46,026 nucleotides of DNA from Bacteroidaceae bacterium (GCA_017453465.1 JAFTEV010000034.1:1-46026); one strand, 5' to 3'; shown: positions 9,659-18,883, counted from the stretch's first letter. The notes: generated by a model from the sequence alone, not told the origin. Program-made: numbers and translations.

Positions 9659-10212
9659 TGAGTACAACTGCACAACTTAAGAATGTATATAAAGAGCAGA
9701 TTGCTCCAGCGCTCCAGAAGCAGTTTAACTACACTTCACCTATGCAGATTCCTGTGTTGAAGAAGATTGTGGTGAATCAGGGTCTTGGCATGGCAACTGC
9801 TGACAAGAAGGTTATCGAGGTTGCAATGAATGAAATTGCACAGATTACGGGTCAGAAGCCTGTTGCTACGATTTCTAAGAAGGATATTTCTAATTTCCGC
9901 CTCCGTAGGAAGATGCCTATTGGCGTAATGGTTACCCTTCGTCGTCAGCGTATGTACGAGTTCCTCGAAAAGCTTATCCGTGTGTCACTCCCACGTATCC
10001 GTGACTTCAAAGGCATTGAGTCTAAGTTTGATGGCCGTGGAAACTATACGCTTGGTATTACTGAGCAAATTATTTTCCCAGAAATCAACATTGACCAAGT
10101 GGATAAGATTATGGGTATGAACATTACGTTTGTAACTTCTGCCAAGACGGACGAAGAAGGCTATGCTCTTCTCAAGGCGTTTGGCCTTCCATTTAAGGAC
10201 GCAAAAAAATAA
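9658..10212 (+). CDS. rplE: 50S ribosomal protein L5 (uL5)
   Basis: L5 is part of the 5S rRNA particle and forms an intersubunit bridge with S13. The 184-residue product includes [11 protein letters not shown] and the [24 protein letters not shown] signature. The start overlaps the rplX stop by one base. In E. coli S8 represses the spc operon at the rplE start; here the structured gap lies before rpsH instead. Confidence 0.98.
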   Translation: MSTTAQLKNVYKEQIAPALQKQFNYTSPMQIPVLKKIVVNQGLGMATADKKVIEVAMNEIAQITGQKPVATISKKDISNFRLRRKMPIGVMVTLRRQRMYEFLEKLIRVSLPRIRDFKGIESKFDGRGNYTLGITEQIIFPEINIDQVDKIMGMNITFVTSAKTDEEGYALLKAFGLPFKDAKK

Positions 10213-10219
10213 TTGTGAT

Positions 10220-10519
10220 ATGGCAAAAGAATCAATGAAAGCACGCGAGGTGAAGCGTGCAAAGCTTGTGGCAAAGTATGCGGCTAAGCGTGCTGCTTTG
10301 AAGAAGGTTGTTGCTACAGGTGATCCCGTTGAGGCTTACGAGGCTGCTCGCGCTCTTCAGGCAATCCCTGCTAACGCAAATCCTATTCGCTTGCACAACC
10401 GCTGCAAAATTACTGGACGTCCAAGGGGCTATATGCGCCAGTTTGGACTCTCACGCATCCAGTTCCGCGAGATGGCTTCACAGGGACTTATCCCAGGCGT
10501 AAAGAAGGCAAGCTGGTAA
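10220..10519 (+). CDS. rpsN: 30S ribosomal protein S14 (uS14), zinc-free long form
   Basis: S14 is a head protein of the 30S subunit. The 99-residue product is the long form, with a basic helical N-terminal part and the conserved [18 protein letters not shown] end. It has a single Cys, so the CxxC pairs of the zinc-binding short form are missing. I place the start at ATG 10220 ([12 protein letters not shown]), not at an upstream in-frame codon that lies inside rplE. Confidence 0.96.
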   Translation: MAKESMKAREVKRAKLVAKYAAKRAALKKVVATGDPVEAYEAARALQAIPANANPIRLHNRCKITGRPRGYMRQFGLSRIQFREMASQGLIPGVKKASW

Positions 10520-10762
10520 GATTGCGGTATCAGTTGCTTTAAGTATTTCGCAAACAAACATCGGATAGTTACCAGTTCGGGGGTAACTTGAAGATATTTT
10601 GTTTCGGAATAAACGGTGAAGGAAAACAGCTTCTGCCAATATTGATTTTGATGCGCGGAATGCTAAGCTCCCTTGCTGGTAAAAGCTAAATTAAAGACGT
10701 TTTATTAATTTAAATATTGTCGGGTCTTCCGAAAATATGTTCCCGATTAATTTAATTTTATT
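10520..10762 (+). promoter_or_regulatory. structured rpsN-rpsH gap, candidate S8 control region
   Basis: A 243-bp gap without a gene interrupts an otherwise tight operon. AGTTACC (10567-10573) pairs perfectly with GGTAACT (10582-10588) across an 8-nt loop. Near the rpsH start, TCGGG (about 10722) pairs with CCCGA (about 10743), flanked by two copies of ATTAATTTAA that can extend the stem. S8 is a known translational repressor of the spc operon in E. coli. An internal promoter is the main alternative, but I see no clear TAnnTTTG. Confidence 0.45.
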
Positions 10763-11158
10763 ATGACAGATCCAATAGCTGATTATTTGACGAGACTGCG
10801 CAATGCCATTCAGGCTAAACACAAGGTTGTGGAAGTGCCAGCCTCAAACCTGAAGAAGGAAATCACCAAGATTCTCTTCGACAAAGGTTACATCTTGAAC
10901 TACAAGTTCGTAGAAGAGGGTCCACAGGGTACGATAAAAATTGCCCTGAAGTATAACCCTCAGACGAAAGAGAACGCCATTCATGCTTTGAAGCGCGTTT
11001 CTCGTCCTGGTCTCCGGAAATATACTGGATACAAGGATATGCCACGTGTAATTAATGGATTGGGTATCGCTGTGATATCTACATCTAAAGGTGTCATAAC
11101 AGACAAGGAAGCTACTGAACTTAAGGTCGGTGGTGAAGTTCTTTGTTATGTTTATTAA
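10763..11158 (+). CDS. rpsH: 30S ribosomal protein S8 (uS8)
   Basis: S8 binds helix 21 of 16S rRNA in the platform. The 131-residue product has the MTDPIADYLTRLRNA start and the C-terminal GLGIAVISTSKGVITDKEA segment. Its gene follows a wide structured gap, unlike its neighbours. Confidence 0.98.
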   Translation: MTDPIADYLTRLRNAIQAKHKVVEVPASNLKKEITKILFDKGYILNYKFVEEGPQGTIKIALKYNPQTKENAIHALKRVSRPGLRKYTGYKDMPRVINGLGIAVISTSKGVITDKEATELKVGGEVLCYVY

Positions 11159-11161
11159 TTT

Positions 11162-11167
11162 AGGAGG
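11162..11167 (+). promoter_or_regulatory. strong Shine-Dalgarno sequence of rplF
   Basis: AGGAGG lies 9 nt before the rplF ATG and 3 nt after the rpsH stop. It fixes the rplF start and is one of three such sites in the cluster. Confidence 0.75.
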
Positions 11168-11176
11168 AATTTTATA

Positions 11177-11746
11177 ATGTCTAGAATTGGTAAATTACCT
11201 ATTACTATTCCTGCAGGAGTAACCGTAACTCATAAGGATGACATTGTAACTGTGAAAGGTCCGAAAGGCGAGCTTAGCCAATATGTTAATCCTTCAATTA
11301 AGGTTAACATCGAGGACGGTAAGTTGACAATGGAGGAAAACACGGAGTTGATGCAGGATAATGCAAAGCAGCGTCATGCTTTCCACGGTCTCTACCGCTC
11401 ACTCGTGAATAATATGGTAGTTGGAGTTTCTGAAGGCTACAAGGCCACTCTCCAGCTTGTTGGTGTAGGCTACCGCGTAAGCAATCAGGGTAACGTCCTT
11501 GAGTTTGCACTCGGCTACTCTCACGGTATCGTTTTTGAAGTTCCCAAGGAAGTCAAAGTCGAGACTAAATCAGAGAGAAATCAGGATCCTCTTATCATGC
11601 TCGAATCATGCGACAAGCAGTTGCTCGGACTCGTGTGTGCAAAGATTCGTTCGTTCCGCAAGCCAGAGCCTTACAAGGGTAAGGGTATCCGCTTCCAAGG
11701 CGAGGAGATTAGAAGAAAGTCTGGTAAGTCTGCAAGTGCTAAATAA
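11177..11746 (+). CDS. rplF: 50S ribosomal protein L6 (uL6)
   Basis: L6 has two related domains and sits near the sarcin-ricin loop and the L7/L12 stalk base. The 189-residue product shows MSRIGKLPI at the start and the EPYKGKGIRFQGE motif near the end. Translation starts from one of the few strong Shine-Dalgarno sites in the cluster. Confidence 0.98.
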   Translation: MSRIGKLPITIPAGVTVTHKDDIVTVKGPKGELSQYVNPSIKVNIEDGKLTMEENTELMQDNAKQRHAFHGLYRSLVNNMVVGVSEGYKATLQLVGVGYRVSNQGNVLEFALGYSHGIVFEVPKEVKVETKSERNQDPLIMLESCDKQLLGLVCAKIRSFRKPEPYKGKGIRFQGEEIRRKSGKSASAK

Positions 11747-11763
11747 TTAAACGGATTTAGAGT

Positions 11764-12105
11764 ATGATTACAAAGATTGAAAGACGACTCAAAATTAAAT
11801 ACAGAGTACGCAATAAGATTTCTGGTACAGCTGAACGCCCACGCATGAGTGTTTTCAGAAGTAACAAGCAGATTTATGTTCAAGTGATAAATGATGATAC
11901 CCAGAAGACACTTGTTTCTGCATCGTCACTTGGATTCGAGAAAATGAATAAAAGTGAGCAGGCTGCCAAGGTTGGCGCGCTGATTGCAAAGAAGGCTCTT
12001 GAGGCTGGTATTTTAGCAGTGGTGTTTGACCGAAATGGCTACCTTTATCACGGAAGAGTAAAGGCTGTGGCTGATGCCGCACGCGAAGCAGGACTTAAAT
12101 TTTAA
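11764..12105 (+). CDS. rplR: 50S ribosomal protein L18 (uL18)
   Basis: L18 binds 5S rRNA with L5. The 113-residue product has the basic N-terminal segment [16 protein letters not shown], then [16 protein letters not shown], and ends [17 protein letters not shown]. rpsE starts 8 nt later. Confidence 0.97.
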   Translation: MITKIERRLKIKYRVRNKISGTAERPRMSVFRSNKQIYVQVINDDTQKTLVSASSLGFEKMNKSEQAAKVGALIAKKALEAGILAVVFDRNGYLYHGRVKAVADAAREAGLKF

Positions 12106-12113
12106 ATACGATT

Positions 12114-12623
12114 ATGGTAAATAGAGTTAAAGTACAAAACGATGCCGAGCTGAAGGACCGCTTGGTTGCTATTAATCGTGTTACTAAGGTTACTAAGGGT
12201 GGTCGTACATTTACATTCGCTGCCATCGTAGTTGTTGGTGACGGTAACGGTGTTATTGGCTATGGTCTTGGTAAGGCTGGTGAAGTTACAGCTGCTATCG
12301 CTAAAGGCGTTGAAGCTGCAAAGAAAAATTTGGTCAAGGTTCCTGTTCTGAAGGGAACAGTTCCTCATGAGGCATACGCCAAGTTTGGCGGCGCTCGCGT
12401 ACTTATCATGCCTGCTTCTGAAGGTACAGGAGTTGTGGCAGGTGGTGCCATGCGTGCTGTGCTTGAAAGTGTCGGCATTACAGACGTGCTTGCAAAGTCG
12501 AAGGGCTCGTCTAACCCACACAACCTCGTAAAGGCTACGATTGAGGCTCTTGCAAATATGCGTGATCCAAGAATGGTAGCCGCTGACCGTGGTGTTAATT
12601 TGACAAAAGTATTTAAGGGATAA
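12114..12623 (+). CDS. rpsE: 30S ribosomal protein S5 (uS5)
   Basis: S5 helps decoding accuracy and mRNA unwinding. The 169-residue product has the dsRNA-binding-like N-terminal domain with [16 protein letters not shown] and [10 protein letters not shown], and the C-terminal [14 protein letters not shown] segment. The stop TAA (12621-12623) is fused to the rpmD Shine-Dalgarno (TAAGGAGG). Confidence 0.98.
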   Translation: MVNRVKVQNDAELKDRLVAINRVTKVTKGGRTFTFAAIVVVGDGNGVIGYGLGKAGEVTAAIAKGVEAAKKNLVKVPVLKGTVPHEAYAKFGGARVLIMPASEGTGVVAGGAMRAVLESVGITDVLAKSKGSSNPHNLVKATIEALANMRDPRMVAADRGVNLTKVFKG

Positions 12624-12628
12624 GGAGG
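12622..12628 (+). promoter_or_regulatory. strong Shine-Dalgarno sequence of rpmD
   Basis: AAGGAGG overlaps the rpsE stop codon and lies 9 nt before the rpmD ATG, the same TAAGGAGG arrangement as between rplD and rplW. Confidence 0.78.
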
Positions 12629-12637
12629 AATATTCAC

Positions 12638-12814
12638 ATGGCAACAATTAAAATTAAGCAGATTAAAGGCCAGGCAGGACGTCCTGCCGGTCAAAAGAGT
12701 ACACTTGAGTCTCTGGGTCTCGGCAAAATCAATCGTGTTGTTGAGCGTGAGGATTCTCCATCTCTTCGCGGTATGATTCGCAAGGTTGCACATCTTGTAG
12801 AAGTTATCGACTAA
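12638..12814 (+). CDS. rpmD: 50S ribosomal protein L30 (uL30)
   Basis: The frame encodes 58 residues, beginning MATIKIKQIKG and including LESLGLGKINRVVER and the C-terminal GMIRKVAHLVEV. This is the small bacterial L30 in its expected place between rpsE and rplO. It has a clear Shine-Dalgarno 9 nt upstream. Short, but family motifs and synteny make it secure. Confidence 0.96.
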   Translation: MATIKIKQIKGQAGRPAGQKSTLESLGLGKINRVVEREDSPSLRGMIRKVAHLVEVID

Positions 12815-12844
12815 TTGTTTATTAACTAAAAATCTGATTTGACA

Positions 12845-13291
12845 ATGGAATTATATAATTTGAAACCAGCTGAGGGTGCTACTCATAATAGCAAGCGTGT
12901 TGGCCGTGGATATGGTTCGGGCAAGGGCCGTACTTCTACTCGTGGTCACAAGGGTGCCAAGGCTCGTTCTGGTTACAAGAAGAAAATTGGTTTTGAAGGT
13001 GGACAGATGCCACTTCAGCGCCGTGTTCCTAAGTTCGGTTTCCAGAATATCAACCGTGTAGAATACAAGGCTATCAACTTGGACATTATCCAGGCTCTTG
13101 CTGACAAACTTGGTGTGTCGAAAATCGGCATTGCAGAACTTATTGCAGCAGGTTTTGCCAATAAGAAGCATCTTGTTAAGATTCTTGGCAATGGTGAGCT
13201 CACTTCAAAGGTTGATGTTGAAGCTCATGCATTTTCGGCAAAGGCTGAGGCTGCCATCACGGAAAAGGGTGGCACGGCTGTAAAACTCTAA
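12845..13291 (+). CDS. rplO: 50S ribosomal protein L15 (uL15)
   Basis: L15 is a late-assembly 50S protein. The 148-residue product has the glycine- and arginine-rich N-terminal extension (KRVGRGYGSGKGRTSTRGHKG) and GFEGGQMPLQRRVPKFGF. I use ATG 12845 (MELYNLKP) instead of a TTG two codons upstream. Confidence 0.97.
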   Translation: MELYNLKPAEGATHNSKRVGRGYGSGKGRTSTRGHKGAKARSGYKKKIGFEGGQMPLQRRVPKFGFQNINRVEYKAINLDIIQALADKLGVSKIGIAELIAAGFANKKHLVKILGNGELTSKVDVEAHAFSAKAEAAITEKGGTAVKL

Positions 13292-13309
13292 AATTAATTT
13301 AGAAAAGCT

Positions 13310-14680
13310 ATGAATATATTTAGAAAAGCTGTAGATAATCTTAAGGCTTTCAAGCTTGTCAAGACGTTAATTAACATCTGGAAGGTTGAAGACTTGCGTG
13401 TTCGCATCGGAATAACTCTTCTTTTTGTTGCTGTTTATCGTTTTGGCTCCTATGTAGTACTTCCTGGCATTGATGCTGAAGCACTTCAGGGTCTTAAGAA
13501 TCAGACAGAAGGTGGACTTATGTCACTGCTTGACATGTTCTCAGGTGGAGCTTTTTCTAAGGCATCTATCTTTGCACTTGGAATCATGCCATACATTTCT
13601 GCGTCAATCGTTATGCAGTTGCTTGGCATTGCAGTTCCTTATTTCCAGAAGATGCAACGTGAGGGCGAGAGTGGCAGAAGGAAGATGAATCAGTACACAC
13701 GTTATTTGACTGTTCTCATTCTTCTCTTCCAAGCTCCCTCCTATCTCTTTAATCTTAAAGCTCAGACAGGTGGATCAGCATTGTATCCATCATTGGACTG
13801 GACCTTGTTCATGGTGACATCAACTATCATCCTTGCAGCTGGTAGCATGTTCATCCTCTGGCTCGGTGAGCGAATTACGGACAGGGGTATCGGCAATGGC
13901 GTTTCGCTTATTATCATGATTGGTATCATTGCACGTTTCCCATCTGCGTTCATTCAGGAACTGATAACTCGATTCACAACTCCTCAGGGTGGTGGTCTTG
14001 TTATTTTCCTTGTTGAAATCATCGTCTTCCTGTTTGTAATTGCAGCAGCAATACTCCTTGTACAAGGCGTGCGCCAGGTTCCGGTTAATTATGCAAAGCG
14101 CATTTCTGGAAGTCGTCAAATAGGCGGTGCCCGCCAGTATATCCCCCTCAAACCGTATGCGGCTAATGTGATGCCTATCATCTTTGCCCAGGCAATCATG
14201 TTCATCCCTATTACAGTTGCAGGATATGTTTCTGGTGGTAAACTCAGTGCAGGCATGAACCTCTTGATTGACAATACAAGCTGGCTGTACAATTTGATAT
14301 TTGCAGTATTGATTATTGTATTTACATATCTGTATACGGCCATTACAATCAACCCTGTTCAGATGGCTGAGGATATGAAGCGCAATAATGGCTTCATTCC
14401 AGGAGTTAAGCCAGGTAAGGAAACGGCAGACTATATTGATGGAATTATGGACCGCATCACTTTCCCTGGTTCGCTTTTCTTGGCATTGATAGCTATTTTG
14501 CCTGCCTTTGCAGACGTCTTGGGCGTTCAACGTGAATTTGGTCAGTTCTTTGGTGGAACTTCATTGCTCATCCTCGTAGGTGTAGTTCTTGACACGCTTC
14601 AGCAGATAGAAAGCCACCTTATGATGAGACACTATGATGGTCTTCTGGAATCAGGCCGAATTCGTGGAGAACATGCCTAA
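13310..14680 (+). CDS. secY: protein translocase subunit SecY
   Basis: SecY is the channel subunit of the SecYEG inner-membrane translocase that exports the signal-peptide proteins in the second half of this window. The 456-residue protein has about ten hydrophobic segments, the plug-region LPGIDAEAL segment and FALGIMPYISASIVMQLL in TM2, the long cytoplasmic loop with QVPVNYAKR, and the conserved NPVQMAEDMKRNNGFIPGV stretch. It lies between rplO and map; adk, found here in many bacteria, is absent. Confidence 0.98.
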   Translation: MNIFRKAVDNLKAFKLVKTLINIWKVEDLRVRIGITLLFVAVYRFGSYVVLPGIDAEALQGLKNQTEGGLMSLLDMFSGGAFSKASIFALGIMPYISASIVMQLLGIAVPYFQKMQREGESGRRKMNQYTRYLTVLILLFQAPSYLFNLKAQTGGSALYPSLDWTLFMVTSTIILAAGSMFILWLGERITDRGIGNGVSLIIMIGIIARFPSAFIQELITRFTTPQGGGLVIFLVEIIVFLFVIAAAILLVQGVRQVPVNYAKRISGSRQIGGARQYIPLKPYAANVMPIIFAQAIMFIPITVAGYVSGGKLSAGMNLLIDNTSWLYNLIFAVLIIVFTYLYTAITINPVQMAEDMKRNNGFIPGVKPGKETADYIDGIMDRITFPGSLFLALIAILPAFADVLGVQREFGQFFGGTSLLILVGVVLDTLQQIESHLMMRHYDGLLESGRIRGEHA

Positions 14681-14695
14681 GCAGACATAGTGAAG

Positions 14696-15490
14696 ATGGT
14701 ATATCTTAAGACTGACGAAGAGGTAGAGCTTTTGCGGAAAGCAAATCTTCTTGTAGGTAAAACTCTTGCTGAATTGGCGAAAGCCATTCAGCCAGGAGTT
14801 ACCACAAGGCAGTTAGACACAATTGCTGATACCTTTATCCGAGATAATGGTGCTATCCCCACATTCAAGGGATTCCCTAACCCATACGGTGGGCCATTTC
14901 CTGCAAGCATTTGCACATCGGTAAATCACCAGGTGGTACACGGGGTGCCAAATGACATTCCGCTCAAGGAGGGTGACATTGTTTCTATAGACTGTGGAAC
15001 ACAACTTGACGGATATTGTGGAGATTCATGCTATACATTTGCTGTAGGTGAGATTTCTGAAGAAGTGCAGACACTTTTGACAGTAACCAAGGAAGCGCTC
15101 TATAAGGGAATTGAACAAGCAGTCGTTGGACATCGCCTTGGTGATATATCCTATGCCGTTCAGCAGCATTGTGAAACACATGGCTATGGAGTCGTCCGTG
15201 AATTTGTTGGCCACGGCATAGGTCGCGACATGCATGAGGATCCTCAAGTGCCCAACTATGGAAAACGTGGAAACGGCATATTGCTGAAAAATGGTTTATG
15301 TATAGCCATTGAGCCAATGATAACAATGGGTGCAAAAGAAATTTACATGCAGGACGATCATTGGAGCATCATAACAAGAGATAAGAAGCCAGCAGCCCAT
15401 TACGAGCATTCAATATGCGTGCGCAAGGGAAAAGCCGACATTCTTTCGTCATTTGAAGAAATTGAAAAAGTATTAAGAGAAAATCATTAA
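14696..15490 (+). CDS. map: methionine aminopeptidase, type I
   Basis: The enzyme removes the N-terminal methionine from new proteins in the cytosol, using two divalent metal ions. The 264-residue product has all five metal ligands, Asp99, Asp110, His173, Glu206 and Glu237, each offset by +2 from the E. coli enzyme, plus the substrate-site His82. There is no N-terminal SH3 or zinc-finger extension, so it is type Ia. I chose ATG 14696 (MVYLKTDEEVELL) over a GTG two codons upstream. infA follows after 3 nt. Confidence 0.97.
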   Translation: MVYLKTDEEVELLRKANLLVGKTLAELAKAIQPGVTTRQLDTIADTFIRDNGAIPTFKGFPNPYGGPFPASICTSVNHQVVHGVPNDIPLKEGDIVSIDCGTQLDGYCGDSCYTFAVGEISEEVQTLLTVTKEALYKGIEQAVVGHRLGDISYAVQQHCETHGYGVVREFVGHGIGRDMHEDPQVPNYGKRGNGILLKNGLCIAIEPMITMGAKEIYMQDDHWSIITRDKKPAAHYEHSICVRKGKADILSSFEEIEKVLRENH

Positions 15491-15493
15491 AGT

Positions 15494-15712
15494 ATGGCTA
15501 AACAGTCTGCTATTGAGCAAGACGGAACCATCTTGGAAGCATTGTCAAATGCACGGTTCCGGGTCGAGTTGGAGAATGGTCATGAGATTATCGCTCACAT
15601 TTCTGGAAAGATGCGAATGCACTACATTAAGATTCTTCCAGGCGATAAAGTACGAGTAGAGATGTCTCCGTATGATCTTTCCATAGGACGTATAACATTC
15701 AGATACAAATAA
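15494..15712 (+). CDS. infA: translation initiation factor IF-1
   Basis: IF-1 occupies the A site of the 30S subunit during initiation. The 72-residue OB-fold protein has the standard pattern [13 protein letters not shown], then [28 protein letters not shown] and the end [10 protein letters not shown]. It lies 3 nt after map. Confidence 0.98.
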   Translation: MAKQSAIEQDGTILEALSNARFRVELENGHEIIAHISGKMRMHYIKILPGDKVRVEMSPYDLSIGRITFRYK

Positions 15713-15724
15713 AAACATTAAGAT

Positions 15725-15841
15725 ATGAAAACAAGAGCATCTTTAAAGAAACGTACACCAGAATGCGTTATTGTTAGGCGCAAAGGTCGCCTGTTTGTAA
15801 TTAACAAGAAGAACCCTAAGTACAAGATGCGTCAGGGCTAA
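15725..15841 (+). CDS. rpmJ: 50S ribosomal protein L36 (bL36), zinc-free form
   Basis: The frame encodes 38 residues, starting [14 protein letters not shown] and ending NPKYKMRQG. Length, the basic composition and the position between infA and rpsM identify L36. Only one of the four zinc ligands (Cys14) remains, so it should fold without the zinc ribbon. This matches other Bacteroidetes L36 sequences as I recall them. Confidence 0.95.
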   Translation: MKTRASLKKRTPECVIVRRKGRLFVINKKNPKYKMRQG

Positions 15842-15874
15842 TTCTTATGTAAGAATCCGTAATCAAATAAAAAT

Positions 15875-16255
15875 ATGGCAATAAGAATTGTTGGTGTAGA
15901 CCTCCCACAGAATAAGAGAGGTGAAATTGCGCTCACATACATTTTTGGTATTGGACGCAGCAGCGCTGGTAAGATTTTGGAAAAGGCTGGCGTGGACAAG
16001 GACATTAAAGTCAAGGACTGGAACGATGAGCAAGCAGGTAAAATCCGTGAGGTTATAGCTGCTGACTACAAGGTCGAAGGTGATCTTCGTTCTGAAATTC
16101 AGCTTAACATCAAGCGATTGATGGACATTGGCTGCTATCGTGGTATCCGCCATCGTTTGGGTCTTCCTGTGCGTGGCCAGAGCACAAAGAACAATGCTCG
16201 CACCCGCAAGGGAAAGAAGAAAACAGTTGCAAACAAGAAAAAAGCTACTAAATAA
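15875..16255 (+). CDS. rpsM: 30S ribosomal protein S13 (uS13)
   Basis: S13 in the 30S head contacts the P-site tRNA and L5. The 126-residue product begins [17 protein letters not shown] and has [17 protein letters not shown] and the basic tail [13 protein letters not shown]. rpsK starts 9 nt later. Confidence 0.98.
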   Translation: MAIRIVGVDLPQNKRGEIALTYIFGIGRSSAGKILEKAGVDKDIKVKDWNDEQAGKIREVIAADYKVEGDLRSEIQLNIKRLMDIGCYRGIRHRLGLPVRGQSTKNNARTRKGKKKTVANKKKATK

Positions 16256-16264
16256 TAGAACGGT

Positions 16265-16654
16265 ATGGCAAAGAAAACAACTTCTGCAAAGAAGAGAAAT
16301 GTTAAGGTTGATGCTCAGGGACAGCTTCATGTTCACTCATCATTCAACAACATCATCGTTAGCCTCGCAAACAGTGAGGGACAGGTCATCTCTTGGTCGT
16401 CAGCAGGAAAGATGGGCTTCCGTGGTTCAAAGAAGAACACTCCCTATGCAGCCCAGATGGCAGCACAGGATTGCGCCAAGGTTGCTTTCGATCTTGGTCT
16501 TCGTAGTGTAAAAGCCTACGTGAAGGGTCCAGGCAATGGTCGTGAAGCCGCAATCCGTGGTTGTGCCGCAGTTGGCATTGGCGTAACAGAGATTATTGAC
16601 GTTACTCCACTTCCACACAACGGTTGTCGTCCTCCAAAGAGAAGAAGAGTTTAA
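16265..16654 (+). CDS. rpsK: 30S ribosomal protein S11 (uS11)
   Basis: S11 is a platform protein that contacts the Shine-Dalgarno/anti-Shine-Dalgarno region. The 129-residue product has [32 protein letters not shown] and ends [18 protein letters not shown], the family signature. The 113-bp gap before rpsD is structured. Confidence 0.98.
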   Translation: MAKKTTSAKKRNVKVDAQGQLHVHSSFNNIIVSLANSEGQVISWSSAGKMGFRGSKKNTPYAAQMAAQDCAKVAFDLGLRSVKAYVKGPGNGREAAIRGCAAVGIGVTEIIDVTPLPHNGCRPPKRRRV

Positions 16655-16674
16655 TACACACAATCAATCAGGAC

Positions 16675-16745
16675 TCATGTTGCCTTCCCGTTTTGTCCGC
16701 ATCTTTTCCTTTCTGCGGCTGCTGCTGAGGGTTGAGGTAGCATGA
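16675..16745 (+). promoter_or_regulatory. structured leader of rpsD, candidate S4-binding RNA
   Basis: TCATGTTGCCT (16675-16685) pairs with AGGTAGCATGA (16735-16745), 11 bp with two G-U wobbles. Inside it CCGCA (about 16697-16701) pairs with TGCGG (16714-16718). The structure ends 22 nt before the rpsD start codon and has no T run. S4 represses its own synthesis in several phyla, and an S4 leader class has, as I recall, been proposed for Bacteroidia, so an autoregulatory site is plausible. Confidence 0.5.
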
Positions 16746-16767
16746 ATGCATTAAAACAGAAAAATAT

Positions 16768-17373
16768 ATGGCTAGATATATTGGACCAAAGTCACGAATT
16801 GCACGTCGTTTTGGCGAGGCAATTTTCGGACCAGACAAAGTTCTTTCCAAGAGAAATTATCCTGCTGGTCAGCATGGCAACAACCGTCGCAAGAAGTCAT
16901 CTGAATACGGTCTTATGCTTGCTGAAAAGCAGAAAGCAAAGTACACTTATGGTGTGCTTGAACGTCAGTTCCGCAACCTCTTTGAAAAGGCAGCCTCTAA
17001 GGACGGTGTAACAGGTGAAGTTCTTCTTCAGCTTCTTGAGGCTCGCCTTGACAACATTGTTTATCGCCTTGGTCTGGCAAAGACACGCGCAGCTGCTCGT
17101 CAGCTCGTCAGTCACAAGCACATCACAGTTGACGGCAAGGTTGTCAACATTCCATCATACTCTGTGAAACCTGGTCAGGTTGTCGCTGTACGCGAGAAGG
17201 CAAAGAGCCTTGAAATCATCGAGGCATCTCTTGCAGGCTTCAACCACAGCAAGTACCCATGGATTGAATGGGACGAAAGCGTAATGGGTGGCAAGCTTCT
17301 TCACAACCCAGAGCGTGCTGACATTCCAGAGATTATCAAGGAGCAGATGATTGTCGAGTTGTACTCTAAATAA
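16768..17373 (+). CDS. rpsD: 30S ribosomal protein S4 (uS4)
   Basis: S4 nucleates assembly of the 5' domain of 16S rRNA. The 201-residue product begins [16 protein letters not shown], contains [30 protein letters not shown] (S4 RNA-binding fold) and ends [14 protein letters not shown]. The N-terminal zinc-binding cysteines of some S4 proteins are missing. The gene follows a structured gap that may let S4 control it. Confidence 0.98.
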   Translation: MARYIGPKSRIARRFGEAIFGPDKVLSKRNYPAGQHGNNRRKKSSEYGLMLAEKQKAKYTYGVLERQFRNLFEKAASKDGVTGEVLLQLLEARLDNIVYRLGLAKTRAAARQLVSHKHITVDGKVVNIPSYSVKPGQVVAVREKAKSLEIIEASLAGFNHSKYPWIEWDESVMGGKLLHNPERADIPEIIKEQMIVELYSK

Positions 17374-17383
17374 TAAATAAACA

Positions 17384-18376
17384 ATGGCGGTATTAGCATT
17401 TCAAAAACCAGAAAAAGTCGTAATGTTGGAAGCAGACGACAAGTTCGGAAAATTTGAATTCCGACCCTTGGAGCCTGGATTTGGAATTACTATTGGTAAC
17501 TCCCTTCGCCGCATTCTTCTTTCTTCGCTCGAAGGCTATGCCATCAACACCGTGCGCATTGCAGGTGTTGAGCATGAGTTTTCAACCATTTCGGGCGTAA
17601 AAGAAGATGTGACCAACATTATCTTGAACCTAAAGCAAGTAAGATTCAAGCAAATAGCTGATGGAATCGAGTCGGAAAAGGTATCAATCTCCATTGAAAA
17701 CCAAACGGAATTCAAGGCTGGCGATATCACTAAATTCCTCAGTGGATTTGGAGTGTTAAATCCTGATTTGGTAATTTGTCATTTAGATTCCCAAGCAACA
17801 TTGGATATTGAACTGAGCATTAACAAGGGTCGTGGTTATGTTCCCGCAGAAGAAAACCGTAGCTACTGCAAGGAACTCAACGAGCTTGCTATTGACTCCA
17901 TCTACACTCCAATCCGCAACGTCAAATTTGCAGTAGAAAACTATCGTGTACAGCAGAAGACCGACTACGAGAAACTCATTATCGAAGTCACCACCGATGG
18001 TTCCATTCATCCCAAGGACGCTTTGAAAGAAGCAGCCAAAATCCTCATTTACCACTTCATGCTCTTCTCCGACGAAAAGATTACGCTGGAGAACACAGAC
18101 CTTGATGGCAACGAGGAATTCGATGAGGAAATCTTGCGTATGCGCCAGTTGCTGAAGACTAAGCTTGTCGATATGGATCTCTCAGTGCGTGCCCTCAACT
18201 GTCTGAAGGCAGCCGACGTAGAGACACTCGGCGACCTTGTACAATTTAACAAAACTGACTTGCTTAAGTTCCGCAACTTCGGTAAGAAGTCACTCACCGA
18301 GCTTGACGACTTACTTGAGAGCCTGAACCTTTCATTCGGAACAGATATTTCTAAGTATAAATTAGACAAAGACTAA
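17384..18376 (+). CDS. rpoA: DNA-directed RNA polymerase subunit alpha
   Basis: Alpha dimerises to nucleate RNA polymerase assembly and its C-terminal domain binds upstream promoter DNA and activators. The 330-residue product has the N-terminal domain with [21 protein letters not shown] (about residues 27-47) and the C-terminal helix-hairpin-helix domain from about residue 255, including [20 protein letters not shown] and [16 protein letters not shown]. It lies 10 nt after rpsD and 9 nt before rplQ. Confidence 0.98.
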   Translation: MAVLAFQKPEKVVMLEADDKFGKFEFRPLEPGFGITIGNSLRRILLSSLEGYAINTVRIAGVEHEFSTISGVKEDVTNIILNLKQVRFKQIADGIESEKVSISIENQTEFKAGDITKFLSGFGVLNPDLVICHLDSQATLDIELSINKGRGYVPAEENRSYCKELNELAIDSIYTPIRNVKFAVENYRVQQKTDYEKLIIEVTTDGSIHPKDALKEAAKILIYHFMLFSDEKITLENTDLDGNEEFDEEILRMRQLLKTKLVDMDLSVRALNCLKAADVETLGDLVQFNKTDLLKFRNFGKKSLTELDDLLESLNLSFGTDISKYKLDKD

Positions 18377-18385
18377 GATTAAACA

Positions 18386-18883
18386 ATGAGACACAATAAG
18401 AAATTCAACCACCTTGGTCGTACCCATTCTCATCGTGCAGCACTGCTTGCCAACATGGCCATTTCTCTCATCATGCACAAGAGAATCACCACGACACTTC
18501 CAAAGGCAAAGGCTCTCCGTGTCTATGTTGAGCCACTCATCACCAAGGGTAAGGAAGACACCACCGCTTCGCGCCGTGTCGTATTCAGCTACCTTCAGAA
18601 CAAATATGCAATCCAGGAGCTTTTTGGCCCCATTGCAGCAAAGGTCGGCGACCGTCCAGGCGGCTACACCCGCATCATCAAGCTGGGCAAGCGCGCCAAT
18701 GACGATGCTGATATGGCATTCATCGAACTGGTTGACTTCGACGAGAACATGGCAAAGACCGAGGCTAAGAAGACTCGCACACGCCGTTCACGCAAGTCTG
18801 GCACGAAGGCCGAAGCCCCTGTAGCTGAAGAAGCCGCACCACAGGCCGAGGCTGAAGCACCCGCAGCAGAACCCGCTGAATAA
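18386..18883 (+). CDS. rplQ: 50S ribosomal protein L17 (bL17) with acidic Ala/Glu tail
   Basis: L17 lies near the tunnel exit. The first about 120 residues are a normal L17 ([17 protein letters not shown], then [24 protein letters not shown]). A tail of about 45 residues follows, first basic ([12 protein letters not shown]) and then rich in Ala, Glu and Pro. Such extensions occur in other Bacteroidetes L17 proteins and are probably disordered. Last gene of the cluster; a strong terminator lies 28 bp downstream. Confidence 0.97.
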   Translation: MRHNKKFNHLGRTHSHRAALLANMAISLIMHKRITTTLPKAKALRVYVEPLITKGKEDTTASRRVVFSYLQNKYAIQELFGPIAAKVGDRPGGYTRIIKLGKRANDDADMAFIELVDFDENMAKTEAKKTRTRRSRKSGTKAEAPVAEEAAPQAEAEAPAAEPAE

